From Bombus terrestris (lineage: Eukaryota; Arthropoda; Insecta; Hymenoptera; Apidae): a stretch of 64,000 bases of DNA. Every line of letters begins with the position of its first letter. The first letter of the stretch is position 1. Below the pieces are notes generated by a model. It was given only the letters and a program-made list of their open reading frames with translations, was not told where the DNA came from and did no database searches. Location of the stretch: NCBI RefSeq assembly GCF_910591885.1, contig NC_063274.1, positions 1,054,001 through 1,118,000 of the forward strand, written 5' to 3'. Shown here piece after piece: positions 1-12,700 of the stretch. Position numbers and translations under genes: made by a program.

Positions 1-3000
1 CGGGTCGATACGGGTCTTGTTTCGGTATTGATTTCCATTTCAAATCGGATGCAGTTGCACTGCTTATCGGATACTGGTGTCTCGGGTCAGGTCAGGTTGT
101 ATGGCGATGTATTTGCATAGATACGATCTGATTAAAATAAGGTGAACGCTTGATTCGATATTGCCAAGTAAGTATTTCCTCCTTAAACTTCAGCCCGAGT
201 TTAATCCGACCTACGTTGAAGAGAAACTAACTAGATATCCATATTTTGATCTTGGACGAGCGTAGAGCACCTTCCGCTCCGTAACCGCTGAACGGTTGGC
301 CCATCGTGATAGAAAACGCGGTTCGCCGATGCAACACAGTTTATAACGAAACTATGGATCAGATCGATGATGGACGTTTATTCGTGGAAGGTGTAACTTA
401 GGTTCTCATCGCGAGATCCTTGTTCGAGAAAATGCGTTCACGCTTTGACGGACGTATGAAAGTTGGCAGCGAAATTGTACGCGTCGAACGAAAGGCAAGG
501 AAATTTTCCAATCCGTATACCGAGTACGGTAATTGGATTTTCCGTCTTTCGACCTTACCGTCTTACGAAGATGCTTTTTACTAATGAAAAACCAGTTCTA
601 TGTTTTTACTCGAAGCATACTGCGATGTAAATTAAACAGGTTTTTCAATATTCATCAAAGGAGAATAGATATACACTAAATAAAATGTATCTTCTTATAA
701 AATGTAATATTGCAAGAATTTTAACCGATATGGTTTTTTGTCTCGTTGTATCATATCCTTTGCTGTTTGCTGTATCGCGCGAAAAAAATATCCGGCACCG
801 CGAAAGCAATATTTCTTCGCTGGCAAACTCATAAACAAAGCATAAACCAGTTCGATAATTAGCAGCACACCCACCAGCCCATGCGCAAAATGTGTTTCAC
901 AGCTCTATGTTTCGCGAGAGAAAGTTCCACTGGACGCAACGATATAAAGGCCTCATATAGACGCAGGAAATAATGAAGTTGCGCCGTATGTTTTCGATCG
1001 TATGTGCGACCAAAATGATAAAAAGTAGGCAACGTGTGCGACGGAGTTGCATTCGATAGTTTATAGCCGGTTTATGCGCCGGCGGAATCATTTAAAACAA
1101 GAAGGAGATTGCTGCAAATGAAAACATCCTCGTGGTTACACGCGCGCAAAAAAAAGGCGATTTATTAACGAGCAAAGTTTCTCATCTAGCATCCCACTAA
1201 GCAGATATATGGATGTTAGCTTTAAAATTTCGGATGAAATGTGGCCGTGAGTTTTATCGGCCTCCGAGAGCCATTTCATCCCAGCCTGCTACTCTCGAAA
1301 CGCTTTTTTCTCTCGATACCATTGAAAAGTACGCTTACAGAGTCGGCTATTCACCATTGAAATATAACGGGCGACCAAGTTTCTTCGCTACTTTCTCGTT
1401 TCACGTAGAAGCGAAGCAATAATTTTCTCTAACGGCGAATCAACATCCGACGAACCTTCCGAATCTGTAACTAACGTCGATCGCAGTTCCGACGATAAGG
1501 CGAAAACGCTGAATACCAGAGACACGAATCCAAATTGCAGTCGATTTTTCTTCAAAGTATCTTGTTCGAGCCGGGTATTGGCGTTGGATTAGTTCGAGCA
1601 ACGTATCGCGCTTAAATAGCGTAATATCGCGTCGAGGATAAAAGGGAGAAGGAATCGCGTTACGGTGAATTTAAATGTATTTCTAATCGTTGGAAGATAG
1701 CGACGCAAAGAAGAATAACCGATCGACTTTACCGCTGCGTAGCCCAAAATCCCAAGTAATAGATGGTTTCGAGAGTACAAAGGCAAGAACATCGTCGTTT
1801 AGTTTAGGCGAAGCCACTGTCTCTCCTTCCGGTGGTTCTGGCGATCCTTATGCGGCCATTACTACGTGCCAGGCATTCCATATTACCCGCGATCGCTTAA
1901 TTGATCGTTAACTCGAGACTGCTCCAATAATGAATGCGAATACGCGATAAAGTGGTCGAGAAATGTCTACGCTCCAACAACCCTAAACTGAAATATTTCC
2001 TAGAAATTATCGATTTGCTCTCGAAAAGCTGGCCGAGTATAATATCGAGAGTCTCGTCCAAGAGATCGCCATTCGTTTCTTAGTAGGCGACGGGGCGGTT
2101 GCTGGTTTACCGTAATCGCTTAGGTTGAGAATTGCGCGGTGACACCCACGTGACCAACACGTTCTGTTACGATCTGTTAAGTGCAAAATAAATACGTGGA
2201 TCGATTTCTTTTCAAGAAATGAAACTATCGTTCGCCCGTATCACCTCAAAGTTAATGGAATTGTTCATCTTCTCGTATCCGATGAAACTACTTTATACAA
2301 AATTTGAGGAAACTACAATTTTTAATATTCGAATCGTGGATATACCGATATCGTAGCATCTAAGATACATCGCATTTTACGCTTCTGAAAAGTTGAAGCA
2401 TCTCTTCGATTCTTGGAAAATCTTTGAATTTTACAGACAAACCCTAAGATTCCGTTCCACGTGATGCGAAAGCATACAGCGTAGAAGTATTGCGCGTATC
2501 TCGGGGGAACGATACAGCTGAAACATATCCGGAAGAGACAGAGAGAGTTGCATCGAATTCCTACCTTGATTTTGGAACGCGTAGTGGAGACGTGTGCCCT
2601 TGGTCTTGAGTATATCTTCGCTGCGTCACGATCTAACTTCGATCAATTTTATTTGCAGAGATGGTAAGCGAGCAAAAATCAGGCTTAAGATATGATAAAG
2701 TATATACACGTGTATACACATATCTGAAGAACGTTACGCAACAGCGCCATTGCCAACGATCGCCGCGACGATCGCCCGCTGTTATTAAATCGCCCGCTAC
2801 GTATTAAAAGAAAGGAAAAAAGAGAAAAATGGATATAAGCAGAAGCTAGGAAAGTCGATAGAACTTGACTACATGTAGAACCGAAGCACAACGTCTAGAG
2901 AGAGAGAGAGAGCAATTTTTCGAACAACTCGAGCAATTTCGAGATTCCGAGCAGGGAGTAACGACGCGACGCGAGGTAGCGGAGAGCAGGATGAGCGTGC

Positions 3001-6000
3001 GACCGGTTGCAAGTGACGGGCCAACGTACTTACCGTGCTCCTATCGGATTTCGATCTTTTATTCGCATTACGCACAACTTCTTACGCTCTTATCGATGAA
3101 CGACGTGTTCCATTTTTCGCGGCAGTCGGTTAAATCCAAAGACTTGTAATTTCCATTTCAAGCTAAGATCCTCGATCGATTCAGAGTCGGCAATCGCGGT
3201 CTCCGAAACTCTGGATGATCCATTTGGTCAGTTGAACAGAGAACGATCGCCGGTTCGCGTCTTCGGACTTTGTTTGTCGCTTTTGGGGAATTTTGATACG
3301 ACAGACAAACATTTTATATTTCGCTGCAATTTTACGAAAATTCTAGTCTGCCGGTACTTATTTTGTTTTTTTTTTTCAGCGATCATAAACCAAAAGATGA
3401 ATCGTATTTCACGAACAAACGAGTTCTATGGAAATTCTTTAAAAAACTGAGGTGTCAACGAAGGGAACACGACATTTCCTTAAGCGTACGCTCGAAAGCG
3501 CACAAGCTGGTATGCAGTGACGTGCGAAATATTGCGGACAAACGGACTTTGACTTTCCATTCCGTGCCTTCTTCTTCGTTCCTGCCCGTTCGATTTCAAT
3601 ATTCAAAACGCGATGCTCGAAGTAGAGAAGCATCTTGCATAGTGCATACGATGTAAATGCTTTTTCAATGGAGACCGTTATTTTTTGAACGAACTTTCTC
3701 GAGAAGCTTGTGTTCGTATTCGACATTGCCTTTGCTCGTAGCATATATCCGGAGCAATCAATAATTTAAAGGAACAAAAATGAATACCGATTTCGATCAA
3801 ATTAATTATTCGCGATTAAAACCACCGTATCGCGGAAAAACGAGTCGGCCGATAAATTATCTCGCAACAATCGTGTGTAGTATTTGAAATCTCATTTCAT
3901 TGGTAACCGACGAACCCGATTCGAGAGACTAACAGATACAATTGAACGTTTGATGGGCATTGAAGTGAACATGCAACGAAACGAGTATTAGTTGTTCCTC
4001 GGGGAATCTGTAAACAGCTAACGCGAAACGATCGGTGTAATATTTCCCACCGGAGATATCTGTTGCATTGGCAGTCGCCCGATATAATCATAATCTCTAT
4101 ATTTTCGCCCTTATTTTTTACGTCAACTGTAATTTCCTTACGTAGCTTCCAAATCAAAGAAAATGTGGCGAAGAGAAACTCGAGAAACTTTCGTTCGGGT
4201 GTAGCGTGTTCAACGAAATAGCGACGCGTAGATAACCGTTAATGCGATAACATTTCCCCGTCAATGTATTTCCGTCCCAAAGGATCGGATGTTTTTAGTT
4301 ACACTTCCCTATCGATAGTTGGAATACGAATCTCGAAGAACGCAGAAGTCGTTTTTAAGATCTACTGCAAGATCGCGATATAACGATGGCCAACAATCCT
4401 GTAAAACAGCCGATTTAACGACGTAATCAACATTAAGCTCATCCACAAAGAAATTATATATCTCTTATACTTCACGATACGTATAATCCGTATTTGGGTT
4501 TGTCCGTAAGACGAAGTAACATATAGTTAAAAATAGCGCTGCGAGTAAAAATGGTTCGATAACTAAACAAGTTTTATATAACGATGTAACGTAGTAATGT
4601 AACGTAGTAGTAGATAGCGAGACAGTTAAACATTTACCGATGGTAAAGTAACATCGCTCGTAAGTACCAAACGCGAATACGTTTCTACGTATTTTTAATC
4701 TTGTTAACGTTGCACGCACGTTGCTTCGTAATGAAGCAACCTGATCATTTATCGTTTGCAAATGTACGGAATGTTTAACGTGATAAACATCATAACGGAA
4801 TGGTAATTTGTAAAAGGAGCGTTCGAATTAAAAACGTTTCCGAACTACGAAGAAAGAAATACGAACTTGCAACTTTTCGTTGCGCGAACGTATATTCCGC
4901 GGATGTAGGTAGGTCAGAAAGAGGTTTTAGACGTTCCTGCGGGATCGTGTAACAAGACCGGCTCCATAAAACGATCGATGTAATCGGTCCCAAGGGATGG
5001 GAAAGCCGAGCTAAGGCGGCTAAGGGCGCGATGCACCTTGCCAAAGACCGAGCTAAGCCAAAAGATTCGCTGCAATGGAGAATAGGCACCATAGCTTTTC
5101 ATGACTGCACCCACCACTCCCCGGATGCCACTTTCCTTGAAATATCGCCGTGACTAGACGCAAATTCGTCTACCATAAATAACAAGCCTGAAATCTCTAC
5201 GACGCGACGTCATAGTCCGTTGCGCTAGTTGTCCCCTCCCGTCCTCCCCTATCCTTTAACCAAGAGATTCGTTCGATGACAGCTTTTGTTGGTAAACGTT
5301 CGAGCAAATTTTTAATATCGCGAAATACCTTTAAACGCGATTAACTGTGTTCGATACGAAAAACCTCGTACTTGTTGGAAATACAGGATACGCGGTATAT
5401 ACTTTATAAATACAACTCGAGTTCTATGACTTGACTTATACGTTAACGACGAGTCATTCTGTAAGACTATACGTTTCGCTATGTTGCCCCTTCTTTCGGT
5501 TCGAGACGAGGAAACTAGCGTTGACGAGCCTCGGAAAATTACCTGAAATCGATTAGCAACGTGAGATGGTACATCAATCATAGAGGCAAGGCAGTTCCCA
5601 TGGAATACGCATCACGAAAATGAGAGAATACAGCCTGATGAAAATAGCATTAACGATACTTGTTACTGCCTGGCTCGAACAACGTCCTTTTAGCGTTTAT
5701 TAACGATTATTAACGAGGTCTTCCCATACAGCTGTAAGTCGGTTTATTCGTTCGTTTACGTAAAATCGCCGTTCTAGTTCTATCGTCAAAGTGCACGACA
5801 TTCATCGAAGATAACGTTTTGTCAAATGTACCGTTTGATGGTTGATCGATTCTTTTTGTATCTGCAATAAATTCGAAAAAGTAAGAAACGCGTTTAAATT
5901 TTCGTATTTCCAATCAAGAATAAATAGAGGAAAAATGTTAATACACGTATCCCGTTATATTTCCGCGAAGGAAGTTCTAACCGATTAATCTTGCGACTTC

Positions 6001-6961
6001 CACGTACAATCTCCTCCTATCCTGCGTCATTTCTTACTTGCTGGAAGGAAATTCATAAATTCAACTCGTTCGTTTCGCTACTATAAATCCACTAACTACG
6101 GATCCCTCACGGTCGGCTGACCATTGATCGGACGTAAAACAAAAATTTCGGAAATTTACTACAATTCGGTTATCTTTCACGGGCGAAACTTCAAAATCAC
6201 ATTATGAACGTTATTGATGAAAAGTAATCGGAAAAAATTCGAAGATCCAAAAGTGGGACATGGTAATTGTACTGTTCACAAATACTAACATAATTAGAAA
6301 TATGTATGCAAAATAAAAGATAAGAGGTACATATGTATATCCGTTAGGTTTTTTAACGAATGTCAATCTTCCCATATATACATATATTTATCGTTATACG
6401 ATGAACACACGTTCGATAGTATGAAAACGTAGATTCGGCTATCGAATCCATCATCTCAAAATTTCAATCTGTCAACCTTTCAGCCGTCTGCCGTTCGTCA
6501 AATTTTTGCCTGTGCTCTACCGTTTTTGTTTCACTATATTTCCTGTCCAAATGGGCTGCCACCGGTGTTTATCTTTATCTATTTGTTTAACAATCGAAGG
6601 CTATACGACAGAAATGAAACACATTCTCTATTCCCATTTTTTCAACAAATTAACAGGGAAAATGCGAAAACCACTCGAAACTTCACCGAAACGAAATATT
6701 CCCCTTGTTCCTAATTATATACATATAACCAATTAATGCAAAGCAATGCTCTTTCGTCAAGAACGTAACCGTACACATGGGGAAGTGCATCAAACGTACA
6801 CACATATATATGTCGAATTGTCGTTTGGATTTCGAGCGCGAGACGATTCTTCGTTAGCATTTGCCATCATGATGTTCAATAAAGGTTGTATTTACATAAA
6901 ATTATATTTCTTTACAAAGTTTGAAAAATAATTAGTTTAACGGTTAACTAAGATAACAAAC
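1..6961. other. Spacer without recognised gene
   Basis: I read both strands and found no exon that I could tie to a protein family. All open frames are under about 105 codons, overlap each other on opposite strands and have no recognisable motifs. Composition is AT-rich with many CpG dinucleotides. A short GA run sits near 2899-2913, inside a charged frame at 2865-3149 that could be mistaken for a coiled coil. Seen: absence of recognisable coding signal. A single small exon of a distant gene could still be hidden here. Confidence 0.5.
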
Positions 6962-7422
6962 AATAAGTAAACAAATGCTTTTAATAATATTCTTGGGTTC
7001 TGTAACGAATCCACGGTCAACGGGAAACTTTCTGTACGTTTTAATATATTTTTGATAGCACACTGACACGTTCACTCAGGCACAGGGTTTCTCTAAGACT
7101 GACTCCAAGACGATGACAGTAAACTCTCCAAGGAGATTGCAAAATAAAAGACAGATACAGTTACATATATCAAATACATATCGATCGGGAATATCAACAA
7201 ATTCCCAAGCGCCGAAACTAGGCAGTTCCACATAAACCAGAATTGCTCCTGATCAAGACTTGATTGTTTATACAGCGTATCCCTTAACACTGGAACCTCC
7301 TTTGTAAAACATTTCGTTCATCCCGTGACCGTGGCTACGTTCGGCGACCAGTTATGTCACCCCGAGCCCAAGTATTGAGAAATCTTCCAAAAGAAAGGCT
7401 CGATGTCTCTACATCTCCGACA
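6962..7422 (-). repeat. LTR-like repeat, copy A (truncated)
   Basis: This block is repeated directly at 9246-9705. It ends at the right with ATCTCCGACA, which on the minus strand gives the start TGTCGGAGAT, the TG...CA type of end expected of an LTR. The last roughly 300 bases match copy B almost perfectly; the first 140 or so match clearly worse, about three quarters by eye. The left end lacks the TGTCGGATTT head present in copy B, so this copy is truncated by about 38 bases or has diverged beyond recognition. In minus orientation it would be the 3' LTR. Confidence 0.75.
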
Positions 7423-7907
7423 CGGCCATCCTGACAATCACCCGTCCTCGGGTGCATCTAAAATATTCGGTTTTCTTAACATTTGACTCAATTTGACATC
7501 TTTTACAATTTAACAAAACATTCGAATAAGCCAAGGGTCCACCACAACAACAAAGATTCTTACTAAATATATGTTAACAAAACCTAAACAACAATCTGTC
7601 ATATTACAATGCCTTTCTCCAAAACGTTAGTTGCATTCTCTGATCCTCCAGTCATTAGACTTCTCAGCCTCCCACCAGAACATTTCACAGTACTACACTT
7701 ATATGTGAATATACCAAATTACATCACAACAGCACACTGGGCGTGTGTGAAACATCGAACTACATCACAACACCACACTGGACGTGTGCGAAACCCCAAA
7801 TTATATCACAACACCACACTCGATTTTAACATTAGCGATTGATTGTACTCGCGCACGATGGTCGTAAGCTCTAGCACTGTCATATCCGGTACTGACCCCA
7901 CTTCTGA
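7423..7907. other. Internal segment of LTR-like relic
   Basis: This is the unique interior of the LTR-flanked relic, about 485 bases. It has no open frame that resembles gag, protease, reverse transcriptase or integrase, which makes the element non-autonomous or gutted. Its right half contains a 41-base tandem repeat, listed separately. Confidence 0.5.
7681..7822. repeat. 41-base tandem repeat, 3-4 units
   Basis: Units start at 7720, 7761 and 7802 and read TACATCACAACAGCACACTG followed by a GGCGTGTGTG-type half. The third copy is partial, and a degenerate copy may precede them at 7681-7719. The repeat lies in the interior of the LTR-flanked relic. Confidence 0.75.
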
Positions 7908-7943
7908 TGTCGGATTTTGTTAGAAATTTTATAAATAAGGTAA
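7908..7943 (-). repeat. Extra copy of the LTR terminus
   Basis: TGTCGGATTTTGTTAGAAAT here repeats, with one change, the head of the full LTR at 9208 (TGTCGGATTTCGTTAGAAAT). On the minus strand both are the 3' end of an LTR. The homology fades after about 36 bases into the A-rich array. The array therefore lies between two copies of the same LTR end. Confidence 0.7.
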
Positions 7944-9205
7944 GAATAATAATAGTAATGATAGTAACAAAAATAGACACAAAAATAGACACAAAAATAC
8001 ACACAAAAATAGGAACAAAAATAGAAACAAAAATAGACACAATAATAGAAACAATAATAGAATCCAATTTTCAAATTTCCAAATTTTCAAAAATTCAAAT
8101 TTTCAAATATTTAAAAATTCAAATTATCAAATTTTTAAAAATTCAAATTTTTAAATATTTAAAAATACAAATGTTCAAAAATTCAAATTTTCAAAAATTC
8201 AAAAATTCAAAAATTCAAATTTCCAAACTTTTAAAAATTCAAATTTTCAAATATTTAAAAATTCGAATTTTTAAATATTTAAAAATTCGAATTTTCAAAT
8301 TTTCAAAAATTCAAAAATTCAAATTTTTAAGTATTTAAAAATTCAAATGTTCAAAAATTCAAATTTTTAAAACTTCAAATTTTCAAATTTTTAAAAATTC
8401 AAATTTTCAAATATTTAAAAATTCGAATTTTCAAATTTTCAAAAATTCAAATTTTCAAAAATTCAAAAATTCAAATTTTCAAATTTTTAAAAATTCAAAT
8501 TTTCAAATATTTAAAAATTCGAATTTTCAAATTTTCAAAAATTCAAAAATTCAAATTTTTAAGTATTTAAAAATTCAAATGTTCAAAAATTCAAATTTTT
8601 AAAACTTCAAATTTTCAAATTTTTAAAAATTCAAATTTTCAAATTTTTAAAAATTCAAATTTTCAAATATTTAAAACTTCGAATTTTCAAATTTTCAAAA
8701 ATTCAAATTTTCAAAAATTCAAAAATTCAGAAATTCAAAAATTCAAATTTTCAAATTTTCAAATTTTTAAAAATTCAAATTTTCAAATTTTTAAAAATTC
8801 AAATTTTCAAATATTTAAAAATTCGAATTTTCAAATTTTCAAAAATTCAAATTTTCAAATATTTAAAAATTCGAATTTTCAAATTTTCAAAAATTCAATA
8901 ATTCAAAAATTCAAATTTTCAAATTTTCAAATTTTTAAAAATTCAAATTTTCAAAAATTCAAAAATTCAAATTTTTAAATATTTAAAAATTCAAATTTTA
9001 AGAAATTTGAAAGAAAAATAGAAACAAAAATAGACACAAAAATAGAAACAATAATAGAAAGAATAATAGCAACAATAATAGAAACAATAACAGAGACAAT
9101 AATAGAAACAATAATAGAAACAATAATAGAAACAATAATGGAAACAATAATAGCAACAATAATAGAAACAATGATAGAAATAATAATAGTAACAGTTATA
9201 GCAAC
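7944..9205. repeat. Nested A/T minisatellite array
   Basis: Three zones are visible. The left arm (about 7944-8062) and the right arm (about 9008-9205) are built from 12-base units of the type AAAAATAGACAC or AATAATAGAAAC. The core (about 8063-9005) is built from AAATTCAAATTTTCAAATTT-type units with ATATTTAAAAATTCG variants in a higher-order order. The plus strand of the core is nearly free of G, apart from TTCGAA, a few GTTC and one CAG, so it is strongly strand-skewed. Long frames across it (for example 7907-8338 plus, 8975-9259 minus) encode only Ile/Lys/Phe/Val repeats and are artefacts. Confidence 0.9.
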
Positions 9206-9207
9206 AA

Positions 9208-9705
9208 TGTCGGATTTCGTTAGAAATTTTAGGCGTGAAATAATTAATAAGTATAACAAAAGCTATTGACAATGTTCCTAGGCTCAATTACTAATCCACG
9301 GTCAACGGGTAAACTCTTCGTACAATGGAATACATTTTGTAGCACGCAGATACGTTAACTCAGTCGTTGGGTTACTTTCAGACTGACTCCAAGTCAAGAC
9401 AGAAAACTCTCCAAGGAGATTGCAAAATAAAAGACAGATACAGTCACACATGTCAAATACATATCGATCGGGAATATCAACAAACTCCCAAGCGCCGTAG
9501 CTAGGCAGTTCCACGTAAACCAGAATTGCTCCTGATCAAGACTTGATTGTTTATACAGCGTATCCCTTAACACTGGAACCTCCTTTGTAAAACATTTCGT
9601 TCATCCCGTGACCGTGGCTACGTTCGGCGACCAGTTATGTCACCCCGAGCCCAAGTATTGAGAAATCTTCCAAAAAAAAGGTTCGATGTCTCTACATCTC
9701 CGACA
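9208..9705 (-). repeat. LTR-like repeat, copy B (full length)
   Basis: The block runs from TGTCGGATTT to ATCTCCGACA, 498 bases, with ends that form a short inverted repeat (TGTCGG/CCGACA). From 9246 rightwards it repeats the copy at 6962-7422. On the minus strand it would be the 5' LTR. The similarity to copy A is uneven: weak in the left third, nearly perfect in the right two thirds. Confidence 0.75.
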
Positions 9706-12700
9706 TATATTTATGAAATGTGCACAATTATCGTGGATATCCCATTTTTTAAATAACTTATTAAGGAATTTGAGACCGATCGATTCCAATTAAATAAATC
9801 GTTTAATGGTAACTTTTGCCATCATTTTTTCGATCAGATAATCTTCGAAGAAAAATGAATACACGTTCTTCTCGCATCTGGCATCTTCCCCTTTTTTCTT
9901 ACTGCGCGATAGGAGGAGTATTATTGTTTTGGCATTTCGTGCCTTCGTTCTACCGTTACTGACGGACGTATTATTCATTTACATTATTCCCGATCGTAAA
10001 TCTACCGTTATGTACGAGGCGCTGTCATTAATTTGCAGGAATGGGTTAATTTTTTCTATCGAAATTCCGGAGTCTGCCATTTTTTTCCCCAATCAATCAA
10101 GACTATATATGCTACGAGATATAGAATGAAAGTTCGATTTAAAAATACGTTTCTAAATACGAAGTTTGAAAATCTTATATATTTTATAAATACCCACGGC
10201 AATAAGCAAAAGTTACAATAATTACGTTATTCGTAATTAATCATTACTTGCAGGGGCTTTATGAAAGTAAAATAGCTACGCTGTCGAAGGAATTTTAAAT
10301 TTTATAACTTTCAAAGAGCTTCCAAGATTTATTAATACAATTATGCCACTCAAGATTTATCAATCCTTCGGAAACTCTTTGTAACTTGGATCGTCCTCTT
10401 AAAAATTCCGTCATAGGTCGCTGTGCATCCAGGGATACGCGCACAATTGCTTTAATCGATAAAATTAAATACACGAAAAGATTTTTCATGCCTATCTTAT
10501 ATTAAATATGTGACTAATAATGTAATTATCTTGAAACCGTACGTTTCTAAGCGCGAACAAATACCAAAGTCTTACTTTCCTTGATTTTACGATAATCTTT
10601 ACGATACGTAGGATCGATAGTTTACGCAGTCTACATTTTGAACTTCCACCCTCGGAGAACGCTCAAAAACTCGCTCGTGAAAGATTCATAAATGTTCTTT
10701 CGTCTCGTACCGTCTCTCCCCATCCGCCAACCTGGAACGATACATTCTTCGAAAGCCAAAGCCGTAGCCTTCGAAACGATAAATGAAGCGTACGTGGTAA
10801 CATATTACAAGTCATATGGGAGACGATATTTCTACAAAATCGAGTTTATGGGGCAACTGGTAAGATCGATGAACGTAAAAAGCAAAAGCAAAGGCAAAGA
10901 AAGTACAAAAATGAAAAGGTAAGACATACATACCAACGGTTCGCCAATTGGCCTGCGTACAGAGAACAGAGTTATACAGAGTTATACAGAGTTAAACAAA
11001 GTTATACAGAGTTACAGTATATGGGAAACTCGTCTTTTGTTGATTACATGAAAAGCTGACACGTTGGTTGCAAAACGTAGGAACCGTTTTAGCAAACGAT
11101 CATGCTTGGATAACCCTTTTCTCGCAATCGTGTACGATCCTTCGACATTTTGATAATCCTATTTAACGAAACGGTTTTTAAAATTGCTCGGCGTTCCGTT
11201 CAGAAAGTAATAATTTATAACAAGTGATTTGCTTCAATTGAAAATGAAAATCTTATCGCTGACTTTTCACAAAATTCTCCTGGAATATTGGATTTTTTCG
11301 GAACATAATATCCCGATCGGTCGTTCGCTCCTCTGCATTTTCAGCTTCGAGTAAGATGAATGGGAAGCCTCCTGGTACCATCTTATTGTTAGAAAAAAGA
11401 GCATTATGCCGGTGATTACTTAAGAAAAACATTATCTCGAATGACGCGAAAAGATGCTGAAACCTTGAATACTAATAGCGATCTATATTCCCCTTTCATT
11501 TCACTTTCCTCCATCTCATCCGACTCATCTGCGTTTCTCATCTTTGGAGAAACGTTTTCTCTTATGAGAAAAATCTGATGTTTCACCGAGATCTTGCAAT
11601 TTCTTCGCCCGCGCTTTTCCGTTCGCCTAATCGGATAATTCGTGTGTAGAGTAATTGCTTCTATCGGTTAAGGGATCCGAAGGGATCCGTTTTACTAAAA
11701 CCATTTGCACCATTGGCAAGAAAGAATAAAAAATAATATTCTCGACAGGCTACGGCTTTTATTTTACATTTTAGGTTACGCATCAATTGGAAACAAACTT
11801 TTTTCCCTGGCCTTATCAAAAACCCTTAAAACACACGCATACTCGAAAACATACAGAGCTCGAAATGCCATTAAAATTCAGCCGGAGATAGAAAGAGCGT
11901 TCTATTATGTACGTATATACCTCGTTGATTTACAGAAAAACAAATATTTCAAATAAAAATTGTATTTCGCGCAGCAGCTCGGTACAATTGAAAAATGTTC
12001 GTACAAAAGGTAAAAAGTCTATATACAGTTGAGAAGAAGTCTTAAACATAAAACATTTTGGAAAAAATAAGATTGTAAAAAAAAAATTGCATAGATAACT
12101 TCCTATTCGTCCATTTTTAACAAACCGTTTAAACGAACACGTACATATAAAACAAACGAATGCAATTTGGGATTTAGTTACATACATTGCCGTCGTCGCA
12201 TTAATGCTCGCGCTGGAAATATGCACAAAAATGTTTTTTTCTTTTAACGAACAAACGAACGCTAAAAAACATTCATTGATTTTCAACCGTTTGTTCGGTT
12301 CTACGTCAAACTATATTTTGACGAACAAGTTGATTTCATTAATAAATTTTTATCAGATACTATGGATACATAGATTGACAACGGGTTAACAAAGTATCAT
12401 CGTGACGGTTAAAAAAATGCTATAAGATGAACTTGCAATTTACGGCTACATCTCTCTTGTCGCTGTAATCGGTTACTTAACAAGCGTGTTTAATTATTCC
12501 GTGGAAATACGGACGCTACAAAGCGACGATTTCTTAGTACAAATTAGACGAGTCACTGCTTCGCTTGGGACCACTATCAACCGTACTATATCGATCATCG
12601 ATATCGATTTTCCATTTAGTTACGCCATCAAAGGTTTTTGTACAAACCGAGCGTCGCAAACGTAAAATGCGACGCGACACGGATAAGGTCGACGGACAGA

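Larger units (their letters stand above)
6962..9705 (-). mobile_element. LTR-retrotransposon-like relic, non-autonomous
   Basis: Two direct copies of a roughly 500-base repeat (6962-7422 and 9208-9705) flank a short interior. In minus orientation the 5' LTR would be 9705-9208 and the 3' LTR 7422-6962. The LTR ends are TGTCGGAG... and ...ATCCGACA. The interior holds no gag or pol reading frame, only a 41-base tandem repeat and spacer (7423-7907) and a 1.3 kb minisatellite (about 7940-9205). The LTR terminus occurs twice, at 7908 and 9208, bracketing the minisatellite. The minus-strand sequence just after the 7908 terminus (TCAGAAGTGGGGTCAGTACC) is where a primer binding site would sit, but I could not assign a tRNA. 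No purine tract is seen beside the 3' LTR and no target-site duplication is evident. The element is probably dead. Family assignment (gypsy, Pao or other) is not possible from what I see. Confidence 0.6.

Noticed and set aside
2865..3149. Charged frame with EREREQFFEQLEQF, like a coiled coil
   Set aside because: The charged run comes from a GA repeat; the opposite strand is open too, and no convincing splice sites or family match were found.
7907..8338. 143-codon plus-strand frame and matching minus-strand frames
   Set aside because: They are translations of the 12-base and AAATTC minisatellite units; the product is a plain Ile/Lys/Phe repeat.
8975..9287. 94- and 98-codon minus-strand frames with IIVSIIV or YYCFYYC repeats
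   Set aside because: Read from the AATAATAGAAAC array; repetitive artefact, not membrane proteins.
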